Origin: Amycolatopsis tucumanensis | Lineage (GTDB): Bacteria > Actinomycetota > Actinomycetes > Mycobacteriales > Pseudonocardiaceae | Length of the DNA: 64,000 bases | NCBI RefSeq assembly: GCF_021654135.1 | Contig: NZ_JAKGSD010000031.1 | Location: 1 to 64,000 of the forward strand | Direction of reading: 5' to 3' | In this document: one piece after another, positions 40,977-50,005 of the stretch | Layout of the letters: every line of letters begins with the position of its first letter | Position numbering within the stretch: the stretch's first letter is position 1 | The notes under the pieces: model-generated | Seen by the model: the letters and a program-made list of their open reading frames with translations, nothing else | Told to the model about the DNA's origin: nothing | The model's database searches: none | Translations under genes and position numbers: made by a program

Positions 40977-41411
40977 GTGACGGACTGGGAGCCACCGTCC
41001 TTGCGCGCGCAGAACGAGATCGAACTCTGGCTCGGTGCCGACCTGGCACACCTGCCGATCGTCCGGTCGGTGGTGGCGACGCTCGCCACCCGCGCCGACT
41101 TCGACCTGGACTCGATCGCCGATCTGCGGCTCGCAGTGGACGAAGCGTGCTCGACGCTGATCACCCGGGCACTGCCGGGCTCCACCATGCGCTGCCGGTT
41201 CGCCGTCCAGGACGACGAACTGCGGTTCCAGGGCACGGTGCTGTCGGACAGCGACAGCGCGCCGAGCACGAAGTCGTTCGGCTGGCGGGTCCTGAGCACG
41301 CTCACGGACTCCGTCGACGCGCACGTGAAGTCGAACGGCCAGGGCCACCAGGTGGACATCGAACTCGCCAAGCGACGGGTCGCCGTCGACGTCCCAGGGG
41401 CAGGCGCGTGA
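40977..41411 (+). CDS. RsbW-type anti-sigma factor
   Basis: A 144-residue HATPase protein of the RsbW/UsfX group. LGADLAHLPIVRSVVATLATRADFDLDSIADLRLAVDEACSTL holds the N-box (ADLRLAVDEAC), and FGWRVLSTLTDSV the G-box region. It binds and inhibits the downstream sigma factor and would be released by an anti-anti-sigma factor. GTG 40977 is 5 nt after GTGAGG. It overlaps sigF by 4 nt (GTGA), giving equal synthesis of both. Confidence 0.85.
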   Translation: MTDWEPPSLRAQNEIELWLGADLAHLPIVRSVVATLATRADFDLDSIADLRLAVDEACSTLITRALPGSTMRCRFAVQDDELRFQGTVLSDSDSAPSTKSFGWRVLSTLTDSVDAHVKSNGQGHQVDIELAKRRVAVDVPGAGA

Positions 41412-42214
41412 CCGGTTCCCGGACGGAGCCGACCAAACCCACCGCGTCGAACGAATACGGTCACCTGGCGCCGCTGTTCGACGAGCTGGCGGAACTGTCG
41501 GCCGATGACCCCCGCCGCGCCGCCCTGCGCGACGAGCTCGTGACGGGGCACCTGCCCCTGGCCGAGCACATCGCGCAGCGGTTCTCCGGGCGCGGGGTGG
41601 CGAAGGAGGACCTGGTCCAGGTCGCCACCGTCGGGTTGATCAACGCCGTGGACCGGTTCGACGCGAGCCGCGGCTCGGACTTCCTGTCCTTCGCCGTGCC
41701 CACGGTGATGGGTGAGGTGCGGCGCCACTTCCGGGACACCGGCTGGCTGGTGCGGGTGCCGCGCCGGCTCAAGGAGCTGCACCTGTCGATCTCCAGCGCG
41801 AGCACCGAGCTCGCGCAGCGGCTGGGCCGCGCGCCGACGCCGAGCGAGATCGCGAGCCACCTCGGCGTGAGCCAGGACGAGGTCTACGAGGGCCTGGAAG
41901 CGGGCAACGCCTACCACTCGATGTCGCTGGACGAGGTGCTGTCCGGCGACACCGAGAACCTCGCGCTCGGCGACACGCTGGGCGAGGAGGACGCCGGGCT
42001 GGAGGGCGTCGAGAACCACGAGGCGCTGCTGCCGCTGATCCAGGAGCTGCCCGAGCGCGAGCGCAAGATCCTCGGCCTGCGGTTCGTGCACAACATGACG
42101 CAGACCCAGATCGCGGAGCGGATCGGTGTTTCGCAGATGCACGTGTCGCGGCTGCTCGCGCGGACGCTGCAACGGCTGCGCGACGGGCTCACCGAGCAGG
42201 ACGGAGAGCTGTGA
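41408..42214 (+). CDS. Stress/sporulation sigma factor (SigB/SigF/SigG family)
   Basis: A 268-residue group 3 sigma-70. Region 2 is DELVTGHLPLAEHIAQRFSGRGVAKEDLVQVATVGLINAVDRFDASRGSDFLSFAVPTVMGEVRRHFRD, region 3 VPRRLKELHLSISSASTELAQRLGRAPTPSEIASHLGV, and region 4 LPERERKILGLRFVHNMTQTQIAERIGVSQMHVSRLLARTLQRLR. GTG 41408 overlaps the rsbW stop. It directs general stress and developmental genes in actinobacteria. Confidence 0.93.
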   Translation: MTGSRTEPTKPTASNEYGHLAPLFDELAELSADDPRRAALRDELVTGHLPLAEHIAQRFSGRGVAKEDLVQVATVGLINAVDRFDASRGSDFLSFAVPTVMGEVRRHFRDTGWLVRVPRRLKELHLSISSASTELAQRLGRAPTPSEIASHLGVSQDEVYEGLEAGNAYHSMSLDEVLSGDTENLALGDTLGEEDAGLEGVENHEALLPLIQELPERERKILGLRFVHNMTQTQIAERIGVSQMHVSRLLARTLQRLRDGLTEQDGEL

Positions 42215-42255
42215 CCAGCGGTTTTGCGGAGCGCTTCGCAGGGTAACCGCCGATC

Positions 42256-43197
42256 ATGGCTGATCCCGGGTGGCGCGCGCCGATGCTGGCGACGCTGACC
42301 CAGCAGCCGTTCTCCAGGGAGAACTGGCTGTTCGAGCGCAAGCTCGACGGGGTCCGCGCCATCTGCTCGCGCGACGGCGGCCCGCCCGTGCTGTGGTCGC
42401 GCAACCACAACGACATCAGCGCCGGGTATCCGGAACTCGGGGAGGCGCTCGCCGGATCGGGCGCCTCCTCCTTCGTCGCCGACGGCGAGATCGTCGCGTT
42501 CGACGGCAACCAGACCAGCTTCGCCCGGCTGCAGCAGCGCATCCACCTGACCGACCGGCGGCGCATCGAGGCCACCGGGGTCGCGGTGTACCTGTACCTG
42601 TTCGACCTGCTGGCCTTCGACGGCCACGACACCACTGGGCTGCCGCTACGGCAGCGGAAGCAGTTGCTGCGCAAGGCTTTCGACTGGGGCGGGGTGTTGC
42701 GGTACGCCACGCACCGCAACACCACCGGCGAGGAGTACTTCGCCCACGCGTGCGCGCGCGGCTGGGAAGGCGTTATCGCCAAGCGGGCGGACGCGCCGTA
42801 CCGGTCCGGGCGGACGACCGACTGGCTGAAGTTCAAGTGCGTCAAGGAGCAGGAGTTCGTCGTCGGCGGGTTCAGCGCGCCGGGCGGGGCACGGACCGGG
42901 TTCGGCGCGTTGCTGGTCGGCTACTACGACCGCGGCCGGTTGCGGTACGCGGGGAAGGTCGGCGCCGGCTACAGCGAGGCCACGCTGCGTGAGCTGACCG
43001 GCACGCTGACGGGTCTGGAGCGCCGCCGGTCGCCGTTCGACGAGCCGGTGCCCGAGCGCGGGCCGCGCTGGGTCGAGCCGGAGGTGGTCGTGCAGGTGCG
43101 GTTTTCGGAGTGGACCGGCGACGGCAAGCTGCGGCATCCTCGGTTCACGGGCGTGCGTGTCGACAAGTCGGCTACCGAAGTGGTCCGGGAGGCGTGA
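42256..43197 (+). CDS. ATP-dependent DNA ligase, LigD ligase-domain type (stand-alone)
   Basis: A 313-residue ligase with the adenylation motif FERKLDGVRAI (catalytic Lys ~30). Motifs III (YLFDLLAFDG), IV (WEGVIAKR) and V (DWLKFKC) follow, with an OB-fold (VVGGFSAPGG...VVQVRFSEWT). It is the ligase module of LigD without the polymerase and phosphoesterase domains. The ku gene follows with a 1-nt stop/start overlap (TGATG), forming a minimal NHEJ operon. Confidence 0.92.
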   Translation: MADPGWRAPMLATLTQQPFSRENWLFERKLDGVRAICSRDGGPPVLWSRNHNDISAGYPELGEALAGSGASSFVADGEIVAFDGNQTSFARLQQRIHLTDRRRIEATGVAVYLYLFDLLAFDGHDTTGLPLRQRKQLLRKAFDWGGVLRYATHRNTTGEEYFAHACARGWEGVIAKRADAPYRSGRTTDWLKFKCVKEQEFVVGGFSAPGGARTGFGALLVGYYDRGRLRYAGKVGAGYSEATLRELTGTLTGLERRRSPFDEPVPERGPRWVEPEVVVQVRFSEWTGDGKLRHPRFTGVRVDKSATEVVREA

Positions 43198-44186
43198 TGG
43201 CGCGAGCGATCTGGAGCGGTGCGATCAACTTCGGCCTGGTGACGGTGCCGGTCGAGCTGTACTCCGCGACCGAGGACCACACCGTGCACTTCCGGCAGTT
43301 CGAGCGCGGCACGTCGGACCGGATCCGGTACAAGCGCGTGAACGAGCGGACCGGCGAGGAGGTGGCCTACGAGGACATCGTGAAGGGCTACGACCTCGGC
43401 GACGGCGACTACGTGCTGGTCGAGCAGGAGGAGCTGGACCAGATCGCGCCCGGCCGGTCCCGGTCCATCGACATCGAGTCGTTCGTCGACCTCGGCGAGA
43501 TCGACCCGCTGTACTTCCAGAAGAGCTACTGGCTGGCGCCGACGAAGGAGGAGTTCGGGCGCGCGTACGGGCTGCTCATGCAGGCCATGGCGGAGACCAA
43601 CAAGGCCGGCATCGCACGCTTCGTGATGCGCGGCAAGGAGCACATCGCCGCGGTCCGCGCCGGTGATGGTGTGCTCGTGCTGGACACGCTGCTGTTCGCC
43701 GAGGACGTGCGGAACCCGGCGAAGGAGCTGAAGAAGCTGCCGGAGAAGGCGGAGCCGCGGGGCCGGGAACTGGAGATGGCGGTCGCGCTGGTGGACTCCA
43801 TGGCGGACGACTGGCGTCCCGACGACTACCACGACCAGTACAACGAGCGCGTCCTGAAGCTGATCGACGACAAGAAGGCCGGGCGCACGGTGACGGTCGA
43901 GGACGAGCCCGGCGAGCCGACCAAGGTGGTCGACCTGTTCGAAGCGCTGTCCCGCAGCGTCGAGCGGCGCAAGGGCGCCGGCGGGAAGTCGGAGAAGGCC
44001 GCTTCGGGCGCCCCGAAGAAGTCCCGGAAGGCGGCGGAGCCGGACCTGTCCGAGCTGAGCAAGGCGGAGCTGGACAAGATGGCGCGTGAGCTCGACATCA
44101 AGGGCCGATCGAAACTCAACCGCGCCGAGCTGGAGAAAGCCATCCGGGAGGCGCGGCCGGCCAGTTCGCGCAAACGCGCTTCCTGA
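43197..44186 (+). CDS. Ku DNA-end-binding protein
   Basis: A 329-residue bacterial Ku. The core (ARAIWSGAINFGLVTVPVELYSATEDHTVHFRQF ... GRAYGLLMQAMAETNKAGIARFVMRGKEHIAAVR) is canonical. The tail is Lys/Ala-rich, followed by a SAP/Rho_N-like helical motif (DLSELSKAELDKMARELDIKGRSKLNRAELEKAIREA). It binds double-strand ends and recruits the ligase. ATG 43197 overlaps the ligase stop. Confidence 0.95.
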   Translation: MARAIWSGAINFGLVTVPVELYSATEDHTVHFRQFERGTSDRIRYKRVNERTGEEVAYEDIVKGYDLGDGDYVLVEQEELDQIAPGRSRSIDIESFVDLGEIDPLYFQKSYWLAPTKEEFGRAYGLLMQAMAETNKAGIARFVMRGKEHIAAVRAGDGVLVLDTLLFAEDVRNPAKELKKLPEKAEPRGRELEMAVALVDSMADDWRPDDYHDQYNERVLKLIDDKKAGRTVTVEDEPGEPTKVVDLFEALSRSVERRKGAGGKSEKAASGAPKKSRKAAEPDLSELSKAELDKMARELDIKGRSKLNRAELEKAIREARPASSRKRAS

Positions 44187-44475
44187 CCCGGGCGGGCTCC
44201 TCCGTCCGCAAGGCGTGTCCAGCGCCGGACGCGCCGCGGCGCCGCCGCTGTCCCCGACCACTCTCTCCCGCTTCCGTCGCGCACGCCCCGGCGTCGCCCG
44301 AAACCGAGCCCGATCGCCACTGCACGCCGGCTCTCAACCCCAGGTTCTCACCGCACTCCCACTGCTTCCTCCCGTCACACCCCGAGCCTTGTCCACCGAA
44401 CCCCCCGCGCGGGCAGGCCCGCCACTCACCGCGACAACGCGCCCTACCCCCGCCGCTGGCAATACGATCAACTCC

Positions 44476-45957
44476 GTGCCGAAGTTCGCCCAGCTCGCGA
44501 AGTTCCGCGTGGTGCTGCGCACCGGGCTGGGGTTCGTCGTCCTCGGCGTCGGGTCGAGCGTGTGCGGCGCGGCGGCCGTCTGGCTGCTGTTGTTCCTCCA
44601 GGGCATCCCCGCCGACATGGGCGACCGCAGCTGGATCCTGCTCACCTGCGCGGGCGCGTACGTCCTGCTCTCGGTGCTCGTCGGCTCGGCGTGGTCGGCG
44701 ATCCTGCACCGCCGCACCGCCGTCTGGTTCGCCCAGGGCCGCCGCCCGACGCCGCCGGAAGCCCGCCGCGCGCTCCGCCTGCCCCGCGACCTCGCGCTGG
44801 TCAGCGGCACCCTCTGGCTCGGCGGCACGATCATCCTCGGCACCCTCACCAGCATCCTGGGCTCCGCGCTCGACGCCCTCGGCGTCACCCTCGCCGTCGG
44901 GCTCGGCGGCCTGCTCACCGTCGGCCTGATGTACCTGGCCGCGGAGTGGGTCGCGCGGCCGATCCTGATCCTCGCGCTGGAAGTGAGCCCGCCGCGCAAC
45001 GCGGTGTCGGTCAGCGTCCTGTCCCGGCTCGCGATCACGTGGGCCGTGGCGAGCGGGGTTCCGCTGCTCGGCGTGCTGATCGTCGCTGCGCCGCCGAACA
45101 TCGGCAGAGCCGACGAGACCTCCAGCCTGATCATGCTGTCGATCGTCGGGCTGGTCAGCGGCGCGATCGGCACCGCGCTCCTCGCGCGGGCGGTCGCCGC
45201 GCCGTTGCGCCGGTTGCGGATGGCGGTCGGCCTCGTCACCCGCGGCCGCAAGGACGTTTCGGTGCGCGTCGACGACGCCAGTGAGATCGGCTCGCTCCAG
45301 GTGTCGGTGAACAGCATGGTCGCCGGGCTGCGCGAGCAGGACCGGCTGCGGGACCTGTTCGGCAGGCACGTGGGCATCGACGTCGCCCGGCACGCATTGG
45401 AGCACGGCGTGTCGCTGAGCGGTGACGTGCGGGAGGTCGCCGCGTTGTTCGTCGACGTCGTGGACTCGACTGCCCTGGCCTACCGGCTGCCGCCCGAGGA
45501 GATCGTGCGCAAGCTGAACCGGTTGTTCGACAGCGTGGTCTCGGCGGTCGACGCGCGCGGCGGGCTGGTCAACAAGTTCCAGGGCGACGCCGCGTTGTGC
45601 GTCTTCGGGGCGCCCACCCGGCTGGCCGACCCGGCGACCGCGGCGATGTCCGCGGCGCGCGCCATCCGGGACGCGGTTCGCGAGGAAGGCGAGCTGGATC
45701 TGGGCATCGGCGTCGCGTGGGGGCCGGTGTTCGCGGGGCAACTGGGCAGCCGCAGCCGGCTCGAGTACACGGTCATCGGCGACGCGGTGAACGAAGCGGC
45801 CCGCCTGACCGAGCACGCGAAGCACGTGCCCGGCCGCATCCTCGCCAGCGACACCCTCTGGTCGCAGGCCGCGTCGGGCGAGCAAACCCGGTGGTCCCGC
45901 CACGAGACGGTTCAGCTGCGCGGGCGGGACACGCCCACGAAGACCTGGACGAACTAG
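44476..45957 (+). CDS. Membrane adenylate cyclase (six TM + HAMP + class III cyclase)
   Basis: A 493-residue protein like mycobacterial Rv1318c-1320c. Six N-terminal membrane helices (~20-250) lead to a HAMP segment (AAPLRRLRMAVGLVTRGRKDVSVRVDDASEIGSLQVSVNSM) and a class III catalytic domain with metal-binding Asp in ALFVDVVDST (~325), NKFQGDAALCVFGAP (substrate Lys) and YTVIGDAVNEAARL. It makes cAMP at the membrane. GTG 44476 chosen; 44187-44475 upstream holds no gene I can support. It overlaps the convergent fabH-like gene by 4 nt. Confidence 0.9.
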   Translation: MPKFAQLAKFRVVLRTGLGFVVLGVGSSVCGAAAVWLLLFLQGIPADMGDRSWILLTCAGAYVLLSVLVGSAWSAILHRRTAVWFAQGRRPTPPEARRALRLPRDLALVSGTLWLGGTIILGTLTSILGSALDALGVTLAVGLGGLLTVGLMYLAAEWVARPILILALEVSPPRNAVSVSVLSRLAITWAVASGVPLLGVLIVAAPPNIGRADETSSLIMLSIVGLVSGAIGTALLARAVAAPLRRLRMAVGLVTRGRKDVSVRVDDASEIGSLQVSVNSMVAGLREQDRLRDLFGRHVGIDVARHALEHGVSLSGDVREVAALFVDVVDSTALAYRLPPEEIVRKLNRLFDSVVSAVDARGGLVNKFQGDAALCVFGAPTRLADPATAAMSAARAIRDAVREEGELDLGIGVAWGPVFAGQLGSRSRLEYTVIGDAVNEAARLTEHAKHVPGRILASDTLWSQAASGEQTRWSRHETVQLRGRDTPTKTWTN

Positions 45958-46961
45958 GCCTCGCCGCCCGGCTTGACGTCGGGCCAGGTCAGCAGGGTCG
46001 AACCCCAAGTCAGCCCGGCGCCGAACGCGGTCAGCAGCACCCGGTGGCCGGGCTGGAGCTCGCCGTCGTCGCAGGCGTCGGCCAGCGCGAGCGGGATCGA
46101 GGCGGCGCTGGTGTTGCCGACGCGCTCGATGTTCGCCACCACCCGGTCGTTCGGCATGCCCAGCTGTTTGGCGGTGGCCTGCAGGATTCGGATGTTCGCC
46201 TGGTGGCCGACGAACCGGTCGACGTCGCCGACGCCGAGCCCGGACCGCTCCAGCACGGCACGCGCGGATTCGGCCATGCGCGCACAGGCGTGCCGGAACA
46301 CTGCGGTGCCCTGCATGGTCAGGTAGTGGTCGTGCGGGTTGGCCGACTGGCGCTGCTTCGCGCCACCGGCCGGGACGATCAGCAGGTCCGCGTTCTCGCC
46401 CTCGCTGTGCAGGTCGAACGCGCCGAGCGCGCCCGGCTCGTCGGCGGTCCCGGCACGCAGCACGACGGCGCCCGCGCCGTCACCGAAGATCGGGACGGTG
46501 GTGCGGTCGGCCGGGTCGCAGTAGCGGCTGAACGCGTCCGCGCCGACGACGAGCACGCGGCCCGCGACGCCGCCGGCGATCATGCCCGCGGCCGTGGCCA
46601 GCGCGTAGATGAAGCCGCTGCAGACGGCGTTGACGTCGAAGGCGGCGACCCCGCTGAGCCCGAGCCCCGAGGCGACCTGCGGTGCGCTGGCCGGGCAGAG
46701 GTAGTCGGGCGTCGCCGTCGCGAGCACCACCGCGTCGATCGCGTCGGACCCGGCGCTGCGCAAGGCGTTGCGTCCCGCGGCGATCGCCATGTCCACAGTG
46801 GACACGTCAGGGTCGGCGATGCGGCGCTCGCCGATGCCGGTGCGCGCGCGAATCCATTCGTCGGAGGTGTTCAGGTGCTGGGCGAGGTCGTCGTTGTCCA
46901 CCACCCGCGGCGGCAGCCAGGCTCCCAGCCCGGCAAGGACCGCGTGGTGTCCGTCATGCAT
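45954..46961 (-). CDS. 3-oxoacyl-ACP synthase III (FabH-like)
   Basis: A 335-residue thiolase-fold enzyme. The catalytic triad is visible: Cys in AFDVNAVCSGFIYAL, His in GHQANIRI and Asn in GNTSAASIP. LGAWLPPRVVDNDDLAQHLNTSDEWIRARTGIGERRI is the standard N terminus. It condenses acyl-CoA with malonyl-ACP to start fatty acid or specialised lipid synthesis. No other fab genes are nearby. ATG 46961. Confidence 0.92.
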   Translation of the reverse strand: MHDGHHAVLAGLGAWLPPRVVDNDDLAQHLNTSDEWIRARTGIGERRIADPDVSTVDMAIAAGRNALRSAGSDAIDAVVLATATPDYLCPASAPQVASGLGLSGVAAFDVNAVCSGFIYALATAAGMIAGGVAGRVLVVGADAFSRYCDPADRTTVPIFGDGAGAVVLRAGTADEPGALGAFDLHSEGENADLLIVPAGGAKQRQSANPHDHYLTMQGTAVFRHACARMAESARAVLERSGLGVGDVDRFVGHQANIRILQATAKQLGMPNDRVVANIERVGNTSAASIPLALADACDDGELQPGHRVLLTAFGAGLTWGSTLLTWPDVKPGGEA

Positions 46962-47081
46962 GGAACCACTTGTAGGGGCTACCCCTGGGTAGACCGGTGA
47001 GTTGTGTTCCAGGTCACAAAACGCGGCCACGAAAGGACTACGCGGACCGGAACTGTCACCGATAGGTTCTAGGGTTCGGCC

Positions 47082-48191
47082 ATGCCGGACACGCTGGGGC
47101 AGCGCGCGCTGAACCGGGCTCTGCTCGCCCGTCAGCTGCTGTTGCGCAGGACGAAGCTCACACCGCTGGAAGCCGTCCGGCACCTCTGCGGGCTCCAGGC
47201 GCAGGCACCGTTCCCGCCCTACTACGGGTTGTGGTCGCGCCTGCACGGTTTCCGGCCGGAACAGCTCGGACAGCTCCTGCTCGACCGGCAGGTGGTGCGG
47301 ATCGCGTTGATGCGGGGCACCGTGCACCTGGTGACAGCGGACGACTGCCGGTGGCTGCGCCCGCTCCTGCAGCCGTTGTTCGACCGCGACCTGCGCACCA
47401 ACGCCGCCTACAAGAAATCGCTTGCCCCCGTGGACTTGAGCGCGGTCGCGGAGCAGGCGCGTGCGTTGCTGGCGGAGGAGCCGCGCACCCCGGCCGCGCT
47501 GGGCGAACAGCTTGCGCGGGTGTGGCCGGACACGCCCGCGTCGGCGCTCGCGCACGCCGCCCGCGGCTTGCTCCCGCTCGTGCAGGTCCCGCCGCGCGCG
47601 GTGTGGGGTCGCAGCGGGCGGACGACTCTCGCGACGGCGGAGGACTGGCTCGGGCGCCCGCTGGAGCGGAACGCCTCGCTGGACGACCTGGTGCTGCGCT
47701 ACTTGGCGGCGTTCGGGCCGGCGAGCGTCGCGGACGTGCAGACGTGGAGCGGGCTGACGCGGCTCGGCGAGGTGGTGGACCGGCTGCGCCCGCGGCTGCG
47801 GGTGTTCCGGACCGAGCAGGGCCGCGAGGTGTTCGACCTGCCCGATGCGCCGCGCCCGGACCCGGCCACGCCCGCGCCGCCGCGGTTCATCGCCGAGTTC
47901 GACAACCTGCTGTTGTCGCACGCCGACCGGACCCGGGTGCTGCCGGAGGACGCGCGCAAGCGGGTGTTCGGGGTGCCGAACGGGGTGTTCCCCGGAACGG
48001 TCCTGGTCGACGGGCTGGTGCGCGGCAGCTGGCGGATCACGCGGTCGCAAGCTGGGGCGGCGCTGGAGATCGAGCCGTACGGGCGTGTCTCCAAAAAGGA
48101 CCGGGAGGCGCTGGAGAGCGCGGGGGCGCGGCTGGTGCGTTTCGCTGTCGGCGAAGATGCCTGCGACATCCGCTTCGCACCCCTTGCGTGA
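47082..48191 (+). CDS. AlkZ/YcaQ-superfamily winged-helix protein (HTH_42)
   Basis: A 369-residue protein of the HTH_42 superfamily. LCGLQAQAPFPPYYGLWSRL contains the Q-x-Q dyad used by AlkZ-type DNA glycosylases; three winged helices and a C-terminal beta barrel (GVFPGTVLVDGLVRGSWRI) follow. AlkZ acts on interstrand cross-links from azinomycin and related damage; many actinomycete paralogues have no known lesion. ATG 47082, divergent from fabH. Confidence 0.8.
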   Translation: MPDTLGQRALNRALLARQLLLRRTKLTPLEAVRHLCGLQAQAPFPPYYGLWSRLHGFRPEQLGQLLLDRQVVRIALMRGTVHLVTADDCRWLRPLLQPLFDRDLRTNAAYKKSLAPVDLSAVAEQARALLAEEPRTPAALGEQLARVWPDTPASALAHAARGLLPLVQVPPRAVWGRSGRTTLATAEDWLGRPLERNASLDDLVLRYLAAFGPASVADVQTWSGLTRLGEVVDRLRPRLRVFRTEQGREVFDLPDAPRPDPATPAPPRFIAEFDNLLLSHADRTRVLPEDARKRVFGVPNGVFPGTVLVDGLVRGSWRITRSQAGAALEIEPYGRVSKKDREALESAGARLVRFAVGEDACDIRFAPLA

Positions 48192-48228
48192 GCCGCGTCG
48201 CACACCCGGTTTTGGTTACGATGCGGTG

Positions 48229-48705
48229 GTGCCCGCCGTTGACCTGGACAAACTCGACTACGAGATTTTGCGACGCCTGCAGGACGACTCGCGGACGATC
48301 GCCGAGACGATCGGCGCCGAGGTGGGCCTGTCGGCTGCCGCGGTGCAGCGCCGCATCAAGCGGTTGCGGCACGCCGGCGTGATCTCGCGCGAGGTCGCGG
48401 TGATCGATCCGCCGTCGGTCGGGGTCCACATGACGTTCATCGTGATGGTGGAGATGGAGCGCGAGCGGCTGGAGGTGCTGGACGCGTTCCGGAAGCAGGT
48501 GCTGGCTGATTCCGCTGTGCAACAGTGCTACTACGTTACGGGGTCGGCGGACTTCATCCTGGTGGTGCAGTGCCGGGACATGGGGGAGTTCGAGGCGTTC
48601 ACGCGGCGGATGTTCTTCGACAACGGCGAGGTGCGGCACTTCACGACGAGCGTCGCGATGGACCGCGTCAAGGTGGGCCTGACCGTTCCCCTGAACGGCG
48701 GCTGA
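48229..48705 (+). CDS. Lrp/AsnC-family regulator, probably leaderless
   Basis: A 158-residue protein with an N-terminal HTH (LDKLDYEILRRLQDDSRTIAETIGAEVGLSAAAVQRRIKRLRHAGVI) and a RAM effector domain (YVTGSADFILVVQCRDMGEFEAF). The GTG at 48229 has no Shine-Dalgarno sequence; a TACGAT (-10-like, 48217-48222) ends 6 nt upstream, consistent with a leaderless transcript. It starts 38 bp after the AlkZ-like gene. Confidence 0.88.
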   Translation: MPAVDLDKLDYEILRRLQDDSRTIAETIGAEVGLSAAAVQRRIKRLRHAGVISREVAVIDPPSVGVHMTFIVMVEMERERLEVLDAFRKQVLADSAVQQCYYVTGSADFILVVQCRDMGEFEAFTRRMFFDNGEVRHFTTSVAMDRVKVGLTVPLNGG

Positions 48706-48857
48706 TCACGACGGTCCCGCGTGTTACAGGTTCGAAGATTTTGCAACCGATCGCGTGAAAGTCGCCCGCGACGCATCATTTTCGGGCTCCGCTTACATCT
48801 CATCGCTGTCCGACCCGTTCGCGCCGGGAGCGCGAACAAGACCGCGAGAGGTGGCAC

Positions 48858-49262
48858 GTGAACACCGATACCGTCACCCAGAGCCAGTTCGTGTCACTCA
48901 ACGGCTCCAGTGCTCCAGTCCTGTCTCGACTGTCGTACGTCGCGAGCGAGCCGTTCGCCGTGAACATCGCCTTCCGGACGGAGCGTGGCCGTTGGGTGGA
49001 GTGGACCTTCGCCCGGGAGCTGCTCGTCACGGGCCTGCGCGAGCCCTCCGGCATCGGCGACGTGCGAGTCCGCCCCGACCTGTCGACCGACGAGGGCATC
49101 CTCATCCTGGAGATCGAGTCCCCCGACGGCTACGCGCTGGTCGAAATCGAGCGCGAGGACGTCGAGCGCTTCCTGGACGCCGCTACGGAACTCGTCCCGC
49201 TGGGCACGGAGAGCGACCGCTTCGACGTGGACGCCTTCATCGACGAGATCACGAACGTCTGA
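48858..49262 (+). CDS. SsgA-like protein (SsgB type) of sporulation division
   Basis: A 134-residue SALP family protein. SSAPVLSRLSYVASEPFAVNIAFRTERGRWVEWTFARELLVTGLREPSGIGDVRVRPD is the SsgA/B core; GTESDRFDVDAFIDEI is the C-terminal helix. SsgB recruits FtsZ to sporulation septa in Streptomyces. GTG 48858 follows GAGAGGTGGC. Its presence supports a differentiating actinomycete host. Confidence 0.92.
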   Translation: MNTDTVTQSQFVSLNGSSAPVLSRLSYVASEPFAVNIAFRTERGRWVEWTFARELLVTGLREPSGIGDVRVRPDLSTDEGILILEIESPDGYALVEIEREDVERFLDAATELVPLGTESDRFDVDAFIDEITNV

Positions 49263-50005
49263 CCCTGGCACCGCACCCTCGCGGCGCCGGGGTCGCCCCC
49301 GGCTGACTCCAGGCACGAGGCTGACTCACCCCGTGCCACCCCCATCGCTCGGCTGGCCCGCGCGGTCAGCTCAGTCGGTGTGACACCCGACGGCTCGACA
49401 CGTCGCCAAGCCGACACCCGACGCCGCCGACGCGTTGGCACCTCGACGTCTCGACAAGCCGACGCGTCGACAGCCCGCCAGCTATCGACCTGTCGGCAAG
49501 CCGGCACCTCGGCTACTCGGCGGCTGGGCGTTTTCGACACAACGGCTCCCCGCACGCCGACACCTCGCCACCACAGCAGGGCGCCGGCTCGGACCACAGC
49601 AGGCCGACACCTCGGCATCAGAGCGGGACGCCGCCCGGGCCCCTGCACGTCGACACAGCGGCTCCCCGCACTTCGACACAACCCGGTACCTCAGCAGGTC
49701 GCCGCCTCGGCACCGCAACGTGGCGCCACCTCGGCTCCCCTCCACGTCGTCGCCTCGACACCCTGCGTCGCCTCAACACCTGCAGTCGGCGACTCAGCAA
49801 CTCAGCAGCCCGACGCGTCACTGACTCGACATCTCGGCACGTCGGTGCTCGGCCGACCTGATTCCGCCACCAGCCCGCCCACGGGGAACAGCCGCCTCAA
49901 GCCTGCGCAGCCAATCCTGGCCCCGGCTTACCTGCCCATCGGGTCAGCCCAGAACCCAGGCTGCAGCTTCGCCGACGATTCCTCGGCCGGCACCGACCCA
50001 GAGCG
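49263..50005. repeat. 743-bp low-complexity interval with degenerate CGACAC/CTCGGCA repeats
   Basis: From about 49380 to 49870 the plus strand is built of imperfect ~10-bp words such as GCCGACACC, CTCGACAC and GGCACCTCG repeated in irregular order. Open frames on both strands are long but Arg/Thr/Ser-rich and have no ribosome binding site. I see no gene. It may be a degenerate iteron-like or simple-sequence region. Confidence 0.6.

Noticed and set aside
46962-47081. Palindromic GTAGGGGCTACCCC motif between fabH and the AlkZ-like gene as an operator
   Set aside because: The symmetry is short and imperfect, and no regulator is encoded beside it.
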